From DATFES01 sp035457725 (GTDB lineage Bacteria > Pseudomonadota > Alphaproteobacteria > CACIAM-22H2), in NCBI GenBank assembly GCA_035457725.1, contig DATIBC010000044.1, positions 1-64,000 of the forward strand: a stretch of DNA of 64,000 nucleotides. The letters run 5' to 3'. The notes beneath the pieces were generated by a model. That model had not been told where the DNA came from, made no database searches, and saw only the letters and a program-made list of their open reading frames with translations. Positions 15,778 through 25,616 of the stretch are shown one piece after another. Numbering within the stretch: position 1 is the first letter of the stretch; each line of letters begins with the position of its first letter. Both the position numbers and the translations under genes were made by a program.

Positions 15778-17568
15778 CTACAAGGCCGTGTAAGTCGCCG
15801 CCGCATCCTCGATCTGTACCTGAACCCGCGGCGTGCCCCGCCATTGGTCGGCGCGCAGGCGCCCGGCCAGATGAAGCGTCGCACCTGCCGTGCCCCTCAG
15901 CGCCCCATCCAACACGGTTCCGACGGCCCGAAATGCGATGCCCGATAGCCGCGCTCCCTGGCCATCAGCAAGAATACAGCGGATATGGCTCTGGCCGACG
16001 ACGTCAGCCCGGACCACGCTAACGCCCGGGAAGGCGAAACGCGGCTCCGGATTGCCGACGCCGAACGGCCCCACCCGTGTCAGATTTGCCGCCAGTTCGT
16101 TCGTGGCGGCGGCCAGCGAAAGCGCGCCATCCAGAATCAGAATTGGCCGTAGCTCCCGATCCGCCACCTGCTCGCCGATGCGCTGACCGAGGAACTCCCG
16201 CAGCGCCTCCAATCGCGGGCGCTCTACGGTTAGCCCCGCCGCATTGCTGTGCCCGCCGCCATTGACCAGTAGCCCTGATTGCCGCGCCGCGATCACCGCC
16301 GCGCCTAGATCGACGCCGTTGGCCGATCGGCCGGAGCCGCGGCCGATCTCACCATCGAACGCAATCACGAAAGCGGGCCGGTCGAACCGCTCGCGAAGCC
16401 GCCCGGCGACGATGCCGATGACCCCGGGATGCCAGTTCGCGCTGGCGACACATATCAACGGCGCCCCCTGCTTCGCTTGCGGCTCGGCCAACGCAAGGGC
16501 GTCGGCGAGCACGCTGGCCTCGATCGCCTGACGTTCGCGGTTGTAGGCGTCAAGCTGCCTGGCGATGGCGCGGGCTTCGAGCGGATCGTCGGTGCCGAGA
16601 AGGCGCACGCCAAGGTCGGCTTCGCCGACGCGGCCACCGGCGTTGACGCGTGGCCCGAGAACGAATCCCAAATGGTATGCCTCGCACGGCCCTTCGAGGC
16701 GCGCCACGTCGGCCAAGGCGGCGATGCCGCAGTTGCCGCGGCGGGCCAGAACCTTCAAGCCTTGAACGACCAGCGCGCGATTGAGGCCATTCAACGGCAC
16801 GACATCGCACACCGTGCCGAGGGCAACGAGGTCGAGCAATTCGAATAAGTCGGGCTCCGCCCGCGCGTTGTACCAACCGCGCACGCGAACCCGCCGGTTC
16901 ACCGCCACCACGAGCAGGAACGTCACGCCAACCGCAGCGAGTTGTCGGTGCGGGCTGGACTCGTCAAGGCGGTTCGGATTGACGATGGCGAGCGCTTCGG
17001 GCAATCGCGGTTCGGCTAGATGATGATCGACGACTATGACCTCGACGCCCGCGGCGGCGGCCTCGCCAAGCGCGGCATGCGCCGAGACGCCGCAATCGAC
17101 CGTGACGACGACCGCAGCGCCCTCGCGCTGCAGGCGGCGCAGCGCCGCGGCGCTCGGCCCATAACCCTCCTTGAGGCGGTCCGGTATGTAAGTGCGAACG
17201 CGCCCTCCGGCGGCCCGCACGAAGCGCGCGAGCAGCGCAGCCGACGTCGCGCCGTCGACGTCGTAGTCGCCGAAGACGGCGATCTCTTCGCCTGCGACGA
17301 TGGCGCGGGCGAGCCGTTCGGCCGCCTTGCCCATGTCGCGCAGATGCTCGGGGTCGGGAAGTTGATCGCGCAGGCGCGGCTCAAGGAAACCATCGACCGC
17401 ACCGGCGTCGATCGCGCGGCCCGCGAGTACGCGCGCCACGATCTCCGGCAGGCCGGTCGCCTGCGCCAGCGCTATGCTCGGCCGATCATCGTCCAAGCGC
17501 GACCGCCAGCGCTTGCCGGTGACCGAACGCTCGACGCCGAGAAATGCCTCGTCGTCGCCCTCGACCAT
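15778..17568 (-). CDS. recJ: Single-stranded-DNA-specific exonuclease RecJ
   Basis: A 596-residue RecJ. Motif I FGDYDVDGATSAALL lies near residues 98-112 and the DHH signature VIVVDHHLAEPRLP near 178-191, followed by a metal-binding DHHA1 region with VNGGGHSNAAGLTVERP near 435-451 and a C-terminal OB-type domain ending in ARLSGIAFRAVG. RecJ degrades single-stranded DNA 5' to 3' in recombination and mismatch repair. The start lies 7 bases after the glpX stop on the same strand, which matches the glpX-recJ operon of many alphaproteobacteria. Length is normal. Confidence 0.95.
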   Translation of the reverse strand: MVEGDDEAFLGVERSVTGKRWRSRLDDDRPSIALAQATGLPEIVARVLAGRAIDAGAVDGFLEPRLRDQLPDPEHLRDMGKAAERLARAIVAGEEIAVFGDYDVDGATSAALLARFVRAAGGRVRTYIPDRLKEGYGPSAAALRRLQREGAAVVVTVDCGVSAHAALGEAAAAGVEVIVVDHHLAEPRLPEALAIVNPNRLDESSPHRQLAAVGVTFLLVVAVNRRVRVRGWYNARAEPDLFELLDLVALGTVCDVVPLNGLNRALVVQGLKVLARRGNCGIAALADVARLEGPCEAYHLGFVLGPRVNAGGRVGEADLGVRLLGTDDPLEARAIARQLDAYNRERQAIEASVLADALALAEPQAKQGAPLICVASANWHPGVIGIVAGRLRERFDRPAFVIAFDGEIGRGSGRSANGVDLGAAVIAARQSGLLVNGGGHSNAAGLTVERPRLEALREFLGQRIGEQVADRELRPILILDGALSLAAATNELAANLTRVGPFGVGNPEPRFAFPGVSVVRADVVGQSHIRCILADGQGARLSGIAFRAVGTVLDGALRGTAGATLHLAGRLRADQWRGTPRVQVQIEDAAATYTAL

Positions 17569-17575
17569 GTGCGAT

Positions 17576-18565
17576 TCACCCGCCGCTATCGAACGGTTTG
17601 CGTATGAAATTGTGCGTCGCCTCGATGACCCGCACCGTTCCGGTTTTCGAGCGCATCACGATGGAGTGCGTCATCGCTCCGCTGGTTGAGCGCCGCACGC
17701 CACGCAACATCGATCCGTCGGTGACGCCGGTAGCGGCGAACATGACGTCGCCCTTGGCAAGATCGAGCAGCGCGTATTTCCGATTGAGATCGTTGATGCC
17801 AAGGCGGTTCGCCCGGCTTTTCTCGTCGTCATTGCGAAACAGCAAGCGGCCCTGGAACTGGCCGCCGATACAACGCAATGCAGCAGCGGCAAGCACGCCT
17901 TCAGGAGCACCTCCCGATCCGAGGTACATGTCGACGCCGCTGTCCGGCCGCGAAGTCGCGATGACGCCACTTACGTCGCCGTCCGAGATCAGCATTATCC
18001 GCGCGCCGGCCTCGCGCACCTTGGCGATCAATTCGGAGTGGCGTGGGCGATCGAGGATGCAAACGACGATGTCCGATACGTCGCTCCGTTTCGCCTTGGC
18101 CAGCGCCTGGAGATTGGCTTTCGGGGCTTCGTCGAGGTCGACGAGGTCGTCGGGCAGTCCGCCGCCGACGGCAATCTTGTCCATGTATACGTCGGGGGCG
18201 TTCAAGAATCCGCCTTCCTCGGCCATCGCCACCACGGCAAGCGCATTCGGGCCTCCTTTGGCGGTGATCGTCGTGCCCTCAAGCGGATCGAGGGCGATAT
18301 CGACCCGTGGACCGTTGGCGTTGCCCACTTTTTCGCCGATGTACAGCATCGGCGCTTCGTCGCGCTCCCCTTCCCCGATCACGACCGTGCCGTCGATCGC
18401 CAGGCTATTGAGGGCGCGCCGCATGGCGTCGACGGCCGCCTGATCGGCCGCCTTCTCATCGCCGCGTCCCATGAGCTTGGAGGCGGCCAGCGCGGCGAAC
18501 TCGGTTACGCGCACCACTTCGAGGGCCAGGTTGCGGTCCAGAATCGATGGACGTCGCTCGGCCAT
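17576..18565 (-). CDS. glpX: Class II fructose-1,6-bisphosphatase GlpX
   Basis: A 329-residue protein with the GlpX signature: IGEGERDEAPMLY near residues 63-75, IALDPLEGTT near 90-99 with metal-binding acidic residues, and the GSGGAPEGVLAAAAL loop near 195-210. It hydrolyses fructose-1,6-bisphosphate in gluconeogenesis or the Calvin cycle; no Calvin genes are in view, so gluconeogenesis is assumed. It lies 24 bases after hom and 7 before recJ on the minus strand, a conserved order in alphaproteobacteria. Confidence 0.95.
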   Translation of the reverse strand: MAERRPSILDRNLALEVVRVTEFAALAASKLMGRGDEKAADQAAVDAMRRALNSLAIDGTVVIGEGERDEAPMLYIGEKVGNANGPRVDIALDPLEGTTITAKGGPNALAVVAMAEEGGFLNAPDVYMDKIAVGGGLPDDLVDLDEAPKANLQALAKAKRSDVSDIVVCILDRPRHSELIAKVREAGARIMLISDGDVSGVIATSRPDSGVDMYLGSGGAPEGVLAAAALRCIGGQFQGRLLFRNDDEKSRANRLGINDLNRKYALLDLAKGDVMFAATGVTDGSMLRGVRRSTSGAMTHSIVMRSKTGTVRVIEATHNFIRKPFDSGG

Positions 18566-18589
18566 GGCGATTCTCCCTGCAAACTCTTC

Positions 18590-19882
18590 TTAAAATTCTT
18601 CGATGCGGATCATACGCGGTTTTTCGCGTACGGTCTTGAGAGCGGCGATCCGCGCCAAGGCGCGCGTCATTCCTGCTTCTTCGGCGACGTGGGTGGTCAA
18701 CACGACCGGCACGGTTTCATCGGGGCTTCGCCCCCGTTGCAACATGGATTCGAGCGACACGTCCTCGTCGCGCAGCGCTGCGGCAATATCGGCGACCACG
18801 CCGGGCCGATCGACCACCATCAGTCGCACATAATACTCGCCGCGATGGCGCTCCATCGGCGCGGCGCGGAGTCTGGCGAGACATCCGCTCGGCACTCCGA
18901 ATGCGGGCGCGCCGCGTCCACGCGCGACGTCGACGAGATCGGCGATCACGGCCGACGCCGTCGGTCCCTCGCCCGCCCCGCGCCCTTCGAACACGGTCTT
19001 GCCTACGCCGTCTCCCTCGGCGACGACGGCGTTGAACACTCCCTCGACATGCGCAATCGGCGTTTCGATCGGCACCATGCACGGGTGCACGCGTTGCTCC
19101 AACCCGTTTTCGGTCAGGCGCGCGATGCCGAGCAGCTTGATACGGAAGCCGAGCTCGCTGGCGTAGGCGATGTCGAGCGGCGAGACATGACGAATGCCTT
19201 CGATGTGGACGCCGGCGAAATTGACCTCGGCGCCGAATGCAAGCGCTGCCAGGATAGCCAACTTATGCGCCGCGTCGACGCCGTCGACGTCAAAGCTCGG
19301 GTCGGTTTCGGCGTAGCCCAGCTTTTGCGCATCGGCAAGCACGTCGTCGAACGACCGTCCGCTCGTCCGCATATTCGAGAGAATATAATTGCATGTCCCA
19401 TTCAAGATACCATAGACGCGAATGATGCGATTTGCCGCAAGCCCCTCGCGCAGCGACTTGATCACGGGAATCCCACCGGCGACCGCCGCTTCATATCCGA
19501 GCGTCGCTCCCTTGTCCTCCGCCAAGCGCGCCAACGCCGTGCCGTGCATCGCCAGCAGCGCCTTGTTGGCGGTGACGACGTGCCGGCCGGCCGATATCGC
19601 CGCTTCGCAGACCCGCCTTGCCACTCCATCCGAGCCGCCGATCAGTTCGACCACGACCTCGCAATCGGCGCGACGCGCCATTTCCTCCGCGTCGTCGAAC
19701 CAAGCGAGCCCGTCGAGCGGCACGCCGCGATCGCGACCGCGCGCGCGTGCGCTGACGGCGGTCACGACCAAGTTGCGTCCGCAGCGCGCCGCGATCAGCG
19801 GTCCGTTTTGCTGCAGGAGCTTGAGGACGCCGGCGCCGACAGTACCTAGTCCGGCGATGGCGATCTTGAGCGGCGGATTCAA
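18590..19882 (-). CDS. hom: Homoserine dehydrogenase
   Basis: A 430-residue ACT-containing homoserine dehydrogenase. The NAD-binding GLGTVGAG motif lies near residues 11-18, the catalytic region holds ILNGTCNYILSNM and GYAETDPSFDVDGVDAAHK, and an ACT domain covers about 350-425 (VVDRPGVVADIAAAL). It reduces aspartate semialdehyde to homoserine, the branch to threonine and methionine. The ACT domain suggests feedback control by threonine. It starts 4 bases inside the aminotransferase gene (ATGA overlap), so the two are translationally coupled. The product would feed MetY, encoded at 29756. Confidence 0.95.
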   Translation of the reverse strand: MNPPLKIAIAGLGTVGAGVLKLLQQNGPLIAARCGRNLVVTAVSARARGRDRGVPLDGLAWFDDAEEMARRADCEVVVELIGGSDGVARRVCEAAISAGRHVVTANKALLAMHGTALARLAEDKGATLGYEAAVAGGIPVIKSLREGLAANRIIRVYGILNGTCNYILSNMRTSGRSFDDVLADAQKLGYAETDPSFDVDGVDAAHKLAILAALAFGAEVNFAGVHIEGIRHVSPLDIAYASELGFRIKLLGIARLTENGLEQRVHPCMVPIETPIAHVEGVFNAVVAEGDGVGKTVFEGRGAGEGPTASAVIADLVDVARGRGAPAFGVPSGCLARLRAAPMERHRGEYYVRLMVVDRPGVVADIAAALRDEDVSLESMLQRGRSPDETVPVVLTTHVAEEAGMTRALARIAALKTVREKPRMIRIEEF

Positions 19883-21123
19883 GAGACGAGCGTTATGTTG
19901 GTCTTCGCCGGCTTTTGTGTCGGCGGCTCGGGCAGCCGGTCCTCAGCGGCGAAAAACGCCTTGATGTTGCGAACCGCCTGTCGAATGCGTTGGACGTTCT
20001 CGACGAGCGCCAGGCGCACGAATCCGTCGCCGTATTCTCCGAAGCCGATGCCGGGCGAGACCGCGACGCTGGCTTTCTGCAGCAGCAACTTCGAGAACTC
20101 GAGCGAACCAAGTTCGCGATAACGCTCGGGCACCGGGGCCCAGGCGAACATCGTCGCCGGTGGGCTCGGCACGCTCCAGCCGGCCGCCGCGAGGCCGGCG
20201 ATCAACACGTCACGCCGTTGTTTGTAGAGGGCGCGAATATCGTCGACGCATCGTTGCGGCCCATTGAGCGCCGCTGTCGCTGCGACCTGCACCGGGGTGA
20301 ACGCGCCGTAGTCGAGATACGACTTGATCCGCGCCAACGCCGCGACGAGACGGCGATTGCCGGCGGCGAATCCGACGCGCCATCCCGGCATCGAGTACGT
20401 CTTGCTCATCGACGTGAATTCGATGGCGATGTCCCTGGCGCCCGGTACTTGCAGAATCGATGGCGGCGGATTGTCGTCGAAGTAGATCTCCGCGTAGGCC
20501 AAGTCCGACAAGATCCATATGCCGTGTTGACGGCAGAAGTCGACGCACTCGGCGTAGAAGTCGAGCCCGACGATCTGCGCCGTCGGGTTCGAGGGGAAAT
20601 TGAGGACCAGCGCCAGCGGCGAGGGCACCGAGTGTTTGACCGCGCGTTTAAGATTGGCGATGAAGTTCTGGCCGCCGCCCACGGGGATATGCCGGATCGA
20701 GGCACCGGCCATGATGAATCCATAGGGATGGATCGGATAGCTCGGGTTCGGCACCAAGATCACGTCGCCTGGCCCGGTGATCGCCTGCGCCAGGTTGGCT
20801 AAGCCTTCTTTCGACCCAAGCGTGACGATGGTTTCCGTCTCGGAGTCGAGTTCGACGCCGAAACGCCGGCGATAATACGCCGCGTGCGCCCGGCGCAGGC
20901 CTGGGATACCGCGCGAGGTGGAGTAGCGATGCGTTCTGGGATCGCGCACCGTCTCGATCAGCTTTTCCACTATGTGGGCTGGGGTCGGCGAATCCGGATT
21001 GCCCATTCCCAGGTCGACGATGTCTTGGCCGGCCGCGCGCGCCTTCGCCTTCATCGTGTTCACCTCGGCGAACACGTACGGCGGCAGGTGTCGGATCCGG
21101 TGGAACTCGCTTGGCTGTAACAT
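19879..21123 (-). CDS. alaC: Class I/II aminotransferase (AlaC/LL-diaminopimelate aminotransferase-like)
   Basis: A 414-residue PLP enzyme from ATG 21121-21123, where the family start EFHRIRHLPPYVFAEVNTMK lies; the longer frame to 21201 is unlikely. Fold type I markers are the LGMGNPDSPTP loop, the YSTSRGIPGLRRA segment, the NFPSNPTAQ loop, the PLP-binding lysine in SMSKTYSMPGWRVGF and the late arginine in FVRLALVEN. In alphaproteobacteria it precedes hom and is annotated as AlaC (glutamate-pyruvate transaminase) or LL-DAP aminotransferase-like. Which reaction applies cannot be told from sequence. Confidence 0.85.
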   Translation of the reverse strand: MLQPSEFHRIRHLPPYVFAEVNTMKAKARAAGQDIVDLGMGNPDSPTPAHIVEKLIETVRDPRTHRYSTSRGIPGLRRAHAAYYRRRFGVELDSETETIVTLGSKEGLANLAQAITGPGDVILVPNPSYPIHPYGFIMAGASIRHIPVGGGQNFIANLKRAVKHSVPSPLALVLNFPSNPTAQIVGLDFYAECVDFCRQHGIWILSDLAYAEIYFDDNPPPSILQVPGARDIAIEFTSMSKTYSMPGWRVGFAAGNRRLVAALARIKSYLDYGAFTPVQVAATAALNGPQRCVDDIRALYKQRRDVLIAGLAAAGWSVPSPPATMFAWAPVPERYRELGSLEFSKLLLQKASVAVSPGIGFGEYGDGFVRLALVENVQRIRQAVRNIKAFFAAEDRLPEPPTQKPAKTNITLVS

Positions 21124-21197
21124 CGCGGAGGCCTGGGTTGGGGAGGCGGTGCACCGGAGCGACGCCGGTGGGCGGACCCTATCTAATTCGGCAAAGG

Positions 21198-21743
21198 TCA
21201 AGAATCGACAAAAATTTCGATCGGCCCGTTTTCGGGGCGCTCCTCGATCATGATCCTCAATGCGGCGACGCCCAGCCGCTGGAGTTCGGTGGCCACCAGT
21301 CGCGCCCGCGCCATCTCGCCGACGACACGCACCGGCCCCGCCGCGCTTTGCGCCCGCCGCGCCGCCATGGCAATCCGGTCATGCGCCACCGAAGTCAAGC
21401 GAGGCTCGCCGGGGGCAAACTCGATCACCACCAGCGGCGGCGACGCTGGCGCGGCCGCGGCGATCGTGGCACTTGCCGAAGGCGGGCGGAGCTCGGATTC
21501 GATCGAGCGGGCGGCGTCGCGGTCGGCGATCAACTTGGCAGTGTCGGCCTGGCGGGCGGAACTCGGCCGCTCCGGCCGCGGCGCCGGCACCGAAGCCAAG
21601 TTTGGGAACGGACGTCCCTCGGCCGGCGGCGGATCGATCCGCGAGGCCCCGAACACATCGAGCCATTGCGGCGGCTCGCTGCAAGCCGCCGCCGTCGCCA
21701 GGACAACCACGAGCGAAACGAACGACGACCGCCTGGACGCCAC
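21198..21743 (-). CDS. Lipoprotein with degenerate OmpA-like C-terminal region
   Basis: About 181 residues from GTG 21741-21743; this start gives a normal-length lipoprotein leader (SRRSSFVSLVVVLATAAAC, cysteine at 21). Frames back to ATG 21812 or TTG 21854 would give an oversized N-terminus. The middle is proline/alanine-rich. The last 75 residues resemble the OmpA-C strand/helix pattern (VVIEFAPGEPRLTSVAHDRI, ARARLVATELQRLGVAALRIMIEE) but lack the usual Asp/Arg diaminopimelate-binding residues. A membrane-anchored periplasmic role is inferred. It is divergent from phaC. Confidence 0.5.
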   Translation of the reverse strand: MASRRSSFVSLVVVLATAAACSEPPQWLDVFGASRIDPPPAEGRPFPNLASVPAPRPERPSSARQADTAKLIADRDAARSIESELRPPSASATIAAAAPASPPLVVIEFAPGEPRLTSVAHDRIAMAARRAQSAAGPVRVVGEMARARLVATELQRLGVAALRIMIEERPENGPIEIFVDS

Positions 21744-21979
21744 GAACCACTCGCGACTTGCGACCCAATCGCGCCATCGTACGCGATGCTTTGTTTCCCG
21801 CCGATTACCCATGCCGCGTTCGCCAGTCCCGGCCCGATGGGCCTCGCTTTTCAAGGATGAATTAGCACAATGGCTTGTATATTACTGTGGCCGGATTCGG
21901 GCGTTTTGGCGACATCGCTCAGGCCCCGGATGGACCGGATCGCCACTGGGCATTCGGGCGAGAGCATAGGGTTTCAGCA

Positions 21980-23773
21980 ATGGCCGATCAGACCGACCGC
22001 GACGTCAAGATACCCGATCCGCTCGAGATGTCGCGGATGATGACCCGCATTGCCGAGCAAAGCCAAAGACTGGTGGCGGAGTTTCTTGCCAAGCAAGCCG
22101 AGATGCCTGGCATCGGGATGTCGGATCCGCTCAACATCGGCCAAGCCTTTTTCGACATGACCGCGCGCCTGATGGCGAATCCCGTCAAGCTGGTGGAGGC
22201 GCAAATCAACCTTTGGCAGGACTACATGGCGCTGTGGCAGTCGACCACGCGCCGCCTGCTCGGGGACACGGCGGAACCGGTGATCGAGCCGTCGGCCGAA
22301 GATCGCCGCTTCAAAGACGCGGTGTGGGACGAAAATTACGTGTTCGACTACATCAAGCAGTCGTACTTGCTCACCGCGCGCTGGTTGCAATCGACGGTGC
22401 GCCAGGTGGAAGGCCTCGACGACAAAACGGCGAAAAAGGTCGACTTCTATACCCGCCAGTTCGTCGACGCCATGGCGCCGACCAACTTCGCGATTACCAA
22501 CCCCGAGGTCTTGCGCACGACGATCGAAAGCGGCGGCGAAAACTTGCTGAAGGGGCTTTCCAACCTCCTCGACGACCTCGAACGCGGCAAGGGCAAGCTC
22601 GCGATCAAGATGACGGACATGGAGGCGTTCAAGGTCGGCGAGAATATCGCGGTCACGCCGGGCAAGGTCATATTCCAGACCGACCTGATGCAGCTCCTTC
22701 AATACTCGCCCAGCACCGAGACGGTGGCGCGCCGCCCGCTACTGATCATTCCGCCGTGGATCAACAAGTTCTACATTCTCGATCTTCGTGAACGGAACTC
22801 GTTCATCAAATGGGCGGTCGGCGAAGGCCACACGGTCTTCGTCGTTTCGTGGGTCAATCCCGACGAACGTCTCGCCGAGAAGACGTTCGACGATTACATG
22901 CTGGAAGGCCCGCTCGCGGCCCTCGATGCAATCGAAAAGGCGACGGGCGAAAAAGAAGTCAACGTCGTCGGCTATTGCCTCGGCGGCACGCTGCTCGCCT
23001 GCACGCTCGCCTACATGGCGACGAAGAAAGACGGACGCTTCGTCAGCGCCACGTTCCTCACTACGATGGTCGATTTCGCCGAGGCCGGCGAATTGTCGGT
23101 GTTCATCGACGAAGAACAACTCGCGGCGCTCGAGGAGCGGATGCAGACGAAAGGCTTCCTCGAAGGCCGCGACATGGCGACGACCTTCAACATGTTGCGC
23201 GCCAATGACCTTATCTGGTCGTTCGTGGTCAACAACTACCTGCTCGGCAAGGATCCCTTCCCCTTCGACCTGCTTTACTGGAACGCCGATTCGACGCGCA
23301 TGCCGGCGGCCATGCACAGCTTCTACCTTCGCCAGATGTATCAGGAGAATAGGCTTTCGAAGGGCGAGATAACCTTGCTCGATACGCGCATCGACCTGGC
23401 CAAGATCAAGCAGCCGGTCTTCATATTATCGACGCGCGAGGACCATATTGCGCCCTGGAAATCGACCTACGTCGCGACGCAGTTGTACAAAGTGCCGACG
23501 AAATTCTGTCTATCCGCGTCGGGCCACATCGCCGGCGTCGTCAACCCGCCGGCGGCCGGCAAGTATTGCTACTGGACGAACGATAAGCTGCCGAAGTCGC
23601 CCGATGCCTGGCTCGAAAGCGCGACCCAGCGTGCCGGCTCGTGGTGGACCGAGTGGCAGAACTGGGTCAAGGCGTTCGCCGGCGGCAAGCTTCCCGCCCG
23701 CCGGCCGGGAGACGGCAAGCTTAAACCGATCGAAGACGCGCCGGGCTCGTACGTCCTGGTGAAGGCAAGCTGA
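21980..23773 (+). CDS. phaC: Class I poly(3-hydroxyalkanoate) synthase PhaC
   Basis: A 597-residue polymerase from ATG 21980; the upstream 35 residues lack family similarity. The catalytic triad is visible: Cys333 in the lipase-like box GYCLGG, Asp488 in TREDHIAPW and His516 in SASGHIAGVVNPP. The alpha/beta-hydrolase core and the N-terminal PhaC region (DENYVFDYIKQSYLLTARW) fit class I synthases that polymerise short-chain 3-hydroxyacyl-CoA such as hydroxybutyryl-CoA. phaA and phaB are not in the window. PHA granules lie in the cytoplasm. Confidence 0.95.
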   Translation: MADQTDRDVKIPDPLEMSRMMTRIAEQSQRLVAEFLAKQAEMPGIGMSDPLNIGQAFFDMTARLMANPVKLVEAQINLWQDYMALWQSTTRRLLGDTAEPVIEPSAEDRRFKDAVWDENYVFDYIKQSYLLTARWLQSTVRQVEGLDDKTAKKVDFYTRQFVDAMAPTNFAITNPEVLRTTIESGGENLLKGLSNLLDDLERGKGKLAIKMTDMEAFKVGENIAVTPGKVIFQTDLMQLLQYSPSTETVARRPLLIIPPWINKFYILDLRERNSFIKWAVGEGHTVFVVSWVNPDERLAEKTFDDYMLEGPLAALDAIEKATGEKEVNVVGYCLGGTLLACTLAYMATKKDGRFVSATFLTTMVDFAEAGELSVFIDEEQLAALEERMQTKGFLEGRDMATTFNMLRANDLIWSFVVNNYLLGKDPFPFDLLYWNADSTRMPAAMHSFYLRQMYQENRLSKGEITLLDTRIDLAKIKQPVFILSTREDHIAPWKSTYVATQLYKVPTKFCLSASGHIAGVVNPPAAGKYCYWTNDKLPKSPDAWLESATQRAGSWWTEWQNWVKAFAGGKLPARRPGDGKLKPIEDAPGSYVLVKAS

Positions 23774-23805
23774 CGACTTGCCGCGCGCCTCGGCGCCTGA
23801 TCGCC

Positions 23806-24381
23806 TTAACCGGCGCTTACCGGCGGATGAAGCGCGCGACCGACCACTTGCGTGCGATACTCCGCGCCTAACTCGGAATAGAGCTGCGCCAGCTCGTCGA
23901 TGCGGGCGAGTTCCGCATCGGTCACGTCGCGCATGTAGCGCGCCGGGTTTCCCGCCCACACCTGCCTCTTGGGCACGCGCTTTCCCGGAGTTACGACGGC
24001 GCCCGCGGCGACCATCGCGCCGCTCTCGACGTATGCGCCATCCATGACGCAAGCTTTCATCCCGACAAACGATCGGTCTTCGAGCGTGCAGGCATGGATC
24101 AGCGCCATGTGACCGATCGTCACCTCGATGCCGACGCGGACCGCGAACTTTCGACGCGTGCCATGAATGACCGTCCCGTCCTGCACGTTGGTGCGCGAGC
24201 CGATGCGAATCTCGTGGACGTCGCCGCGCACAATGACGCCGAACCACAAATTGGCTTCCTCGCCGATTTCGACGTCGCCGATCACCGTCGCCCCCGGGGC
24301 GATGAACGCCGAGGGCGCGATACGCGGCACCTGGTTGCGATAAGGCAAGATCAGCGGCGGCGTGGCTATACGGCCGTCCAT
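23806..24381 (-). CDS. Gamma-carbonic anhydrase family protein
   Basis: A 191-residue left-handed beta-helix protein with hexapeptide repeats (APGATVIGDVEIGEEANLW, IRIGSRTNVQDGTVIHG, EVTIGHMALIHACTLEDRSFVGM). Metal-binding histidines typical of the family occur in VIHGTR, IGHMALIH and the following turn. The C-terminus ends in a helix (VTDAELARIDELAQLYSELGAEY). Members bind zinc or iron; many have weak carbonic anhydrase activity and unknown roles. The start overlaps the argC stop by one base (TAATG), so it is co-transcribed with argC. Confidence 0.9.
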   Translation of the reverse strand: MDGRIATPPLILPYRNQVPRIAPSAFIAPGATVIGDVEIGEEANLWFGVIVRGDVHEIRIGSRTNVQDGTVIHGTRRKFAVRVGIEVTIGHMALIHACTLEDRSFVGMKACVMDGAYVESGAMVAAGAVVTPGKRVPKRQVWAGNPARYMRDVTDAELARIDELAQLYSELGAEYRTQVVGRALHPPVSAG

Positions 24382-25433
24382 TAGGGGAACAGCGCCTCTT
24401 GGCGCAAACCGGCCGTCTCGTCGATCCCGAGCATGACGTTCATGTTCTGTATCGCCTGACCCGAAGCGCCCTTCACCAAATTGTCCGATGCCGAGACGAC
24501 GATCGCGCGCCCCGGCAGCCGGTCGGCGAAAACCCCGATCACGATGTTGTTCGAGCCCCGCACGTGCCGCGTCGCCGGCACGACGCCGTCAGGGGCGATT
24601 CGCACGAATGGTTCGCCCTCATAGGTCTTGCCGAGCGTCGCCCGAAGATCGGCTGAACTCGTGCCGTTCGCCAGCTTGACGTACATCGTCGAAAGGATGC
24701 CGCGATTCATCGGCATCAAGTGAGGCGTGAAGTTGACGATAACTGGCCGCCCCGCCGCCTGCGACAATCCCTGTTCGATCTCGGGCGCGTGCCGATGGTT
24801 GGCGATCGAGTAAGCGTGGATGCCCTCGGAGACTTCGGCGAATAGATTCGCCTGCTTGGCCTCGCGCCCGGCGCCAGTGACGCCCGATTTCGAATCGATG
24901 ATGATGTCGTCCGGAGATATCTGCCTGGCGGCGAGCAACGGCATCAGTGGCAGTTGCGCCGAGGTCGGATAGCACCCGGGATTGGCGACCAGCCGCGCCT
25001 TGCGGACCTCGTTGCGCGCCAGCTCGGTCAGGCCATAGACGGCCTCTTTCTGTAGCTCCGGCGCGTAATGGGCATGGCCGTACCATTTCGCGTAAAGCTC
25101 GACATCGGCAAGGCGAAAATCGGCCGACAAGTCGACGATCTTGAGATGGTGCGGCAGCGCGGCGATAACCTCTTGCGTCGTGCCGTGCGGCAGCGCGCAA
25201 AAAATGACGTCGACCTTGGCCCAGTCGGCGTCGGCGATCTTGATCAAGTCCGGCAGCTTCAAGTGCCCGAGATGCGGCAGCACCGCGCCGAGCTTCTGGC
25301 CGGCGTTGCGCTCGGCGGTCAGCACGGTCACCTCGAACTGCGGGTGGTGGGCCAAGAGACGCAGCAACTCGGCCCCGGTATAGCCACTGGCGCCGAGAAT
25401 TCCGACCCGCACCCGATTGGATAATGTCGCCAT
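24381..25433 (-). CDS. argC: N-acetyl-gamma-glutamyl-phosphate reductase ArgC
   Basis: A 350-residue type 1 ArgC. The NADP-binding motif GILGASGYTGAELLRLL lies at residues 11-27; the active-site cysteine is Cys154 in NPGCYPTSAQ; HRHAPEIEQ and FTPHLMPMNRG are the expected substrate-binding regions. It reduces N-acetylglutamyl phosphate in arginine synthesis. An AGAGGAAAATC ribosome-binding region precedes the ATG. The rpsI terminator at 25617-25643 separates it from the ribosomal operon, although the same rplM-rpsI-argC order is widely conserved. Confidence 0.95.
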   Translation of the reverse strand: MATLSNRVRVGILGASGYTGAELLRLLAHHPQFEVTVLTAERNAGQKLGAVLPHLGHLKLPDLIKIADADWAKVDVIFCALPHGTTQEVIAALPHHLKIVDLSADFRLADVELYAKWYGHAHYAPELQKEAVYGLTELARNEVRKARLVANPGCYPTSAQLPLMPLLAARQISPDDIIIDSKSGVTGAGREAKQANLFAEVSEGIHAYSIANHRHAPEIEQGLSQAAGRPVIVNFTPHLMPMNRGILSTMYVKLANGTSSADLRATLGKTYEGEPFVRIAPDGVVPATRHVRGSNNIVIGVFADRLPGRAIVVSASDNLVKGASGQAIQNMNVMLGIDETAGLRQEALFP

Positions 25434-25616
25434 GATGATTTTCCTCTGCGAACGATGAGATTACGGCCGTTCCAGCCGCCGGCGATAGAGTGTTGCTCCA
25501 CGCGTCGCCGGCACGAAACGGAGGGTCAACGAGCTTCCTCCGATCGCTCGTCGTCGCTTGCCTAATCGCATCGTCCAAACTGACGTCTTCGCGTTCATCG
25601 TGTCCGGTCCAAATGG

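Noticed and set aside
18038..19849. 603-codon open frame on the plus strand opposite glpX and hom
   Set aside because: It is a shadow of two clearly conserved genes on the minus strand; its translation is arginine- and histidine-rich without domains.
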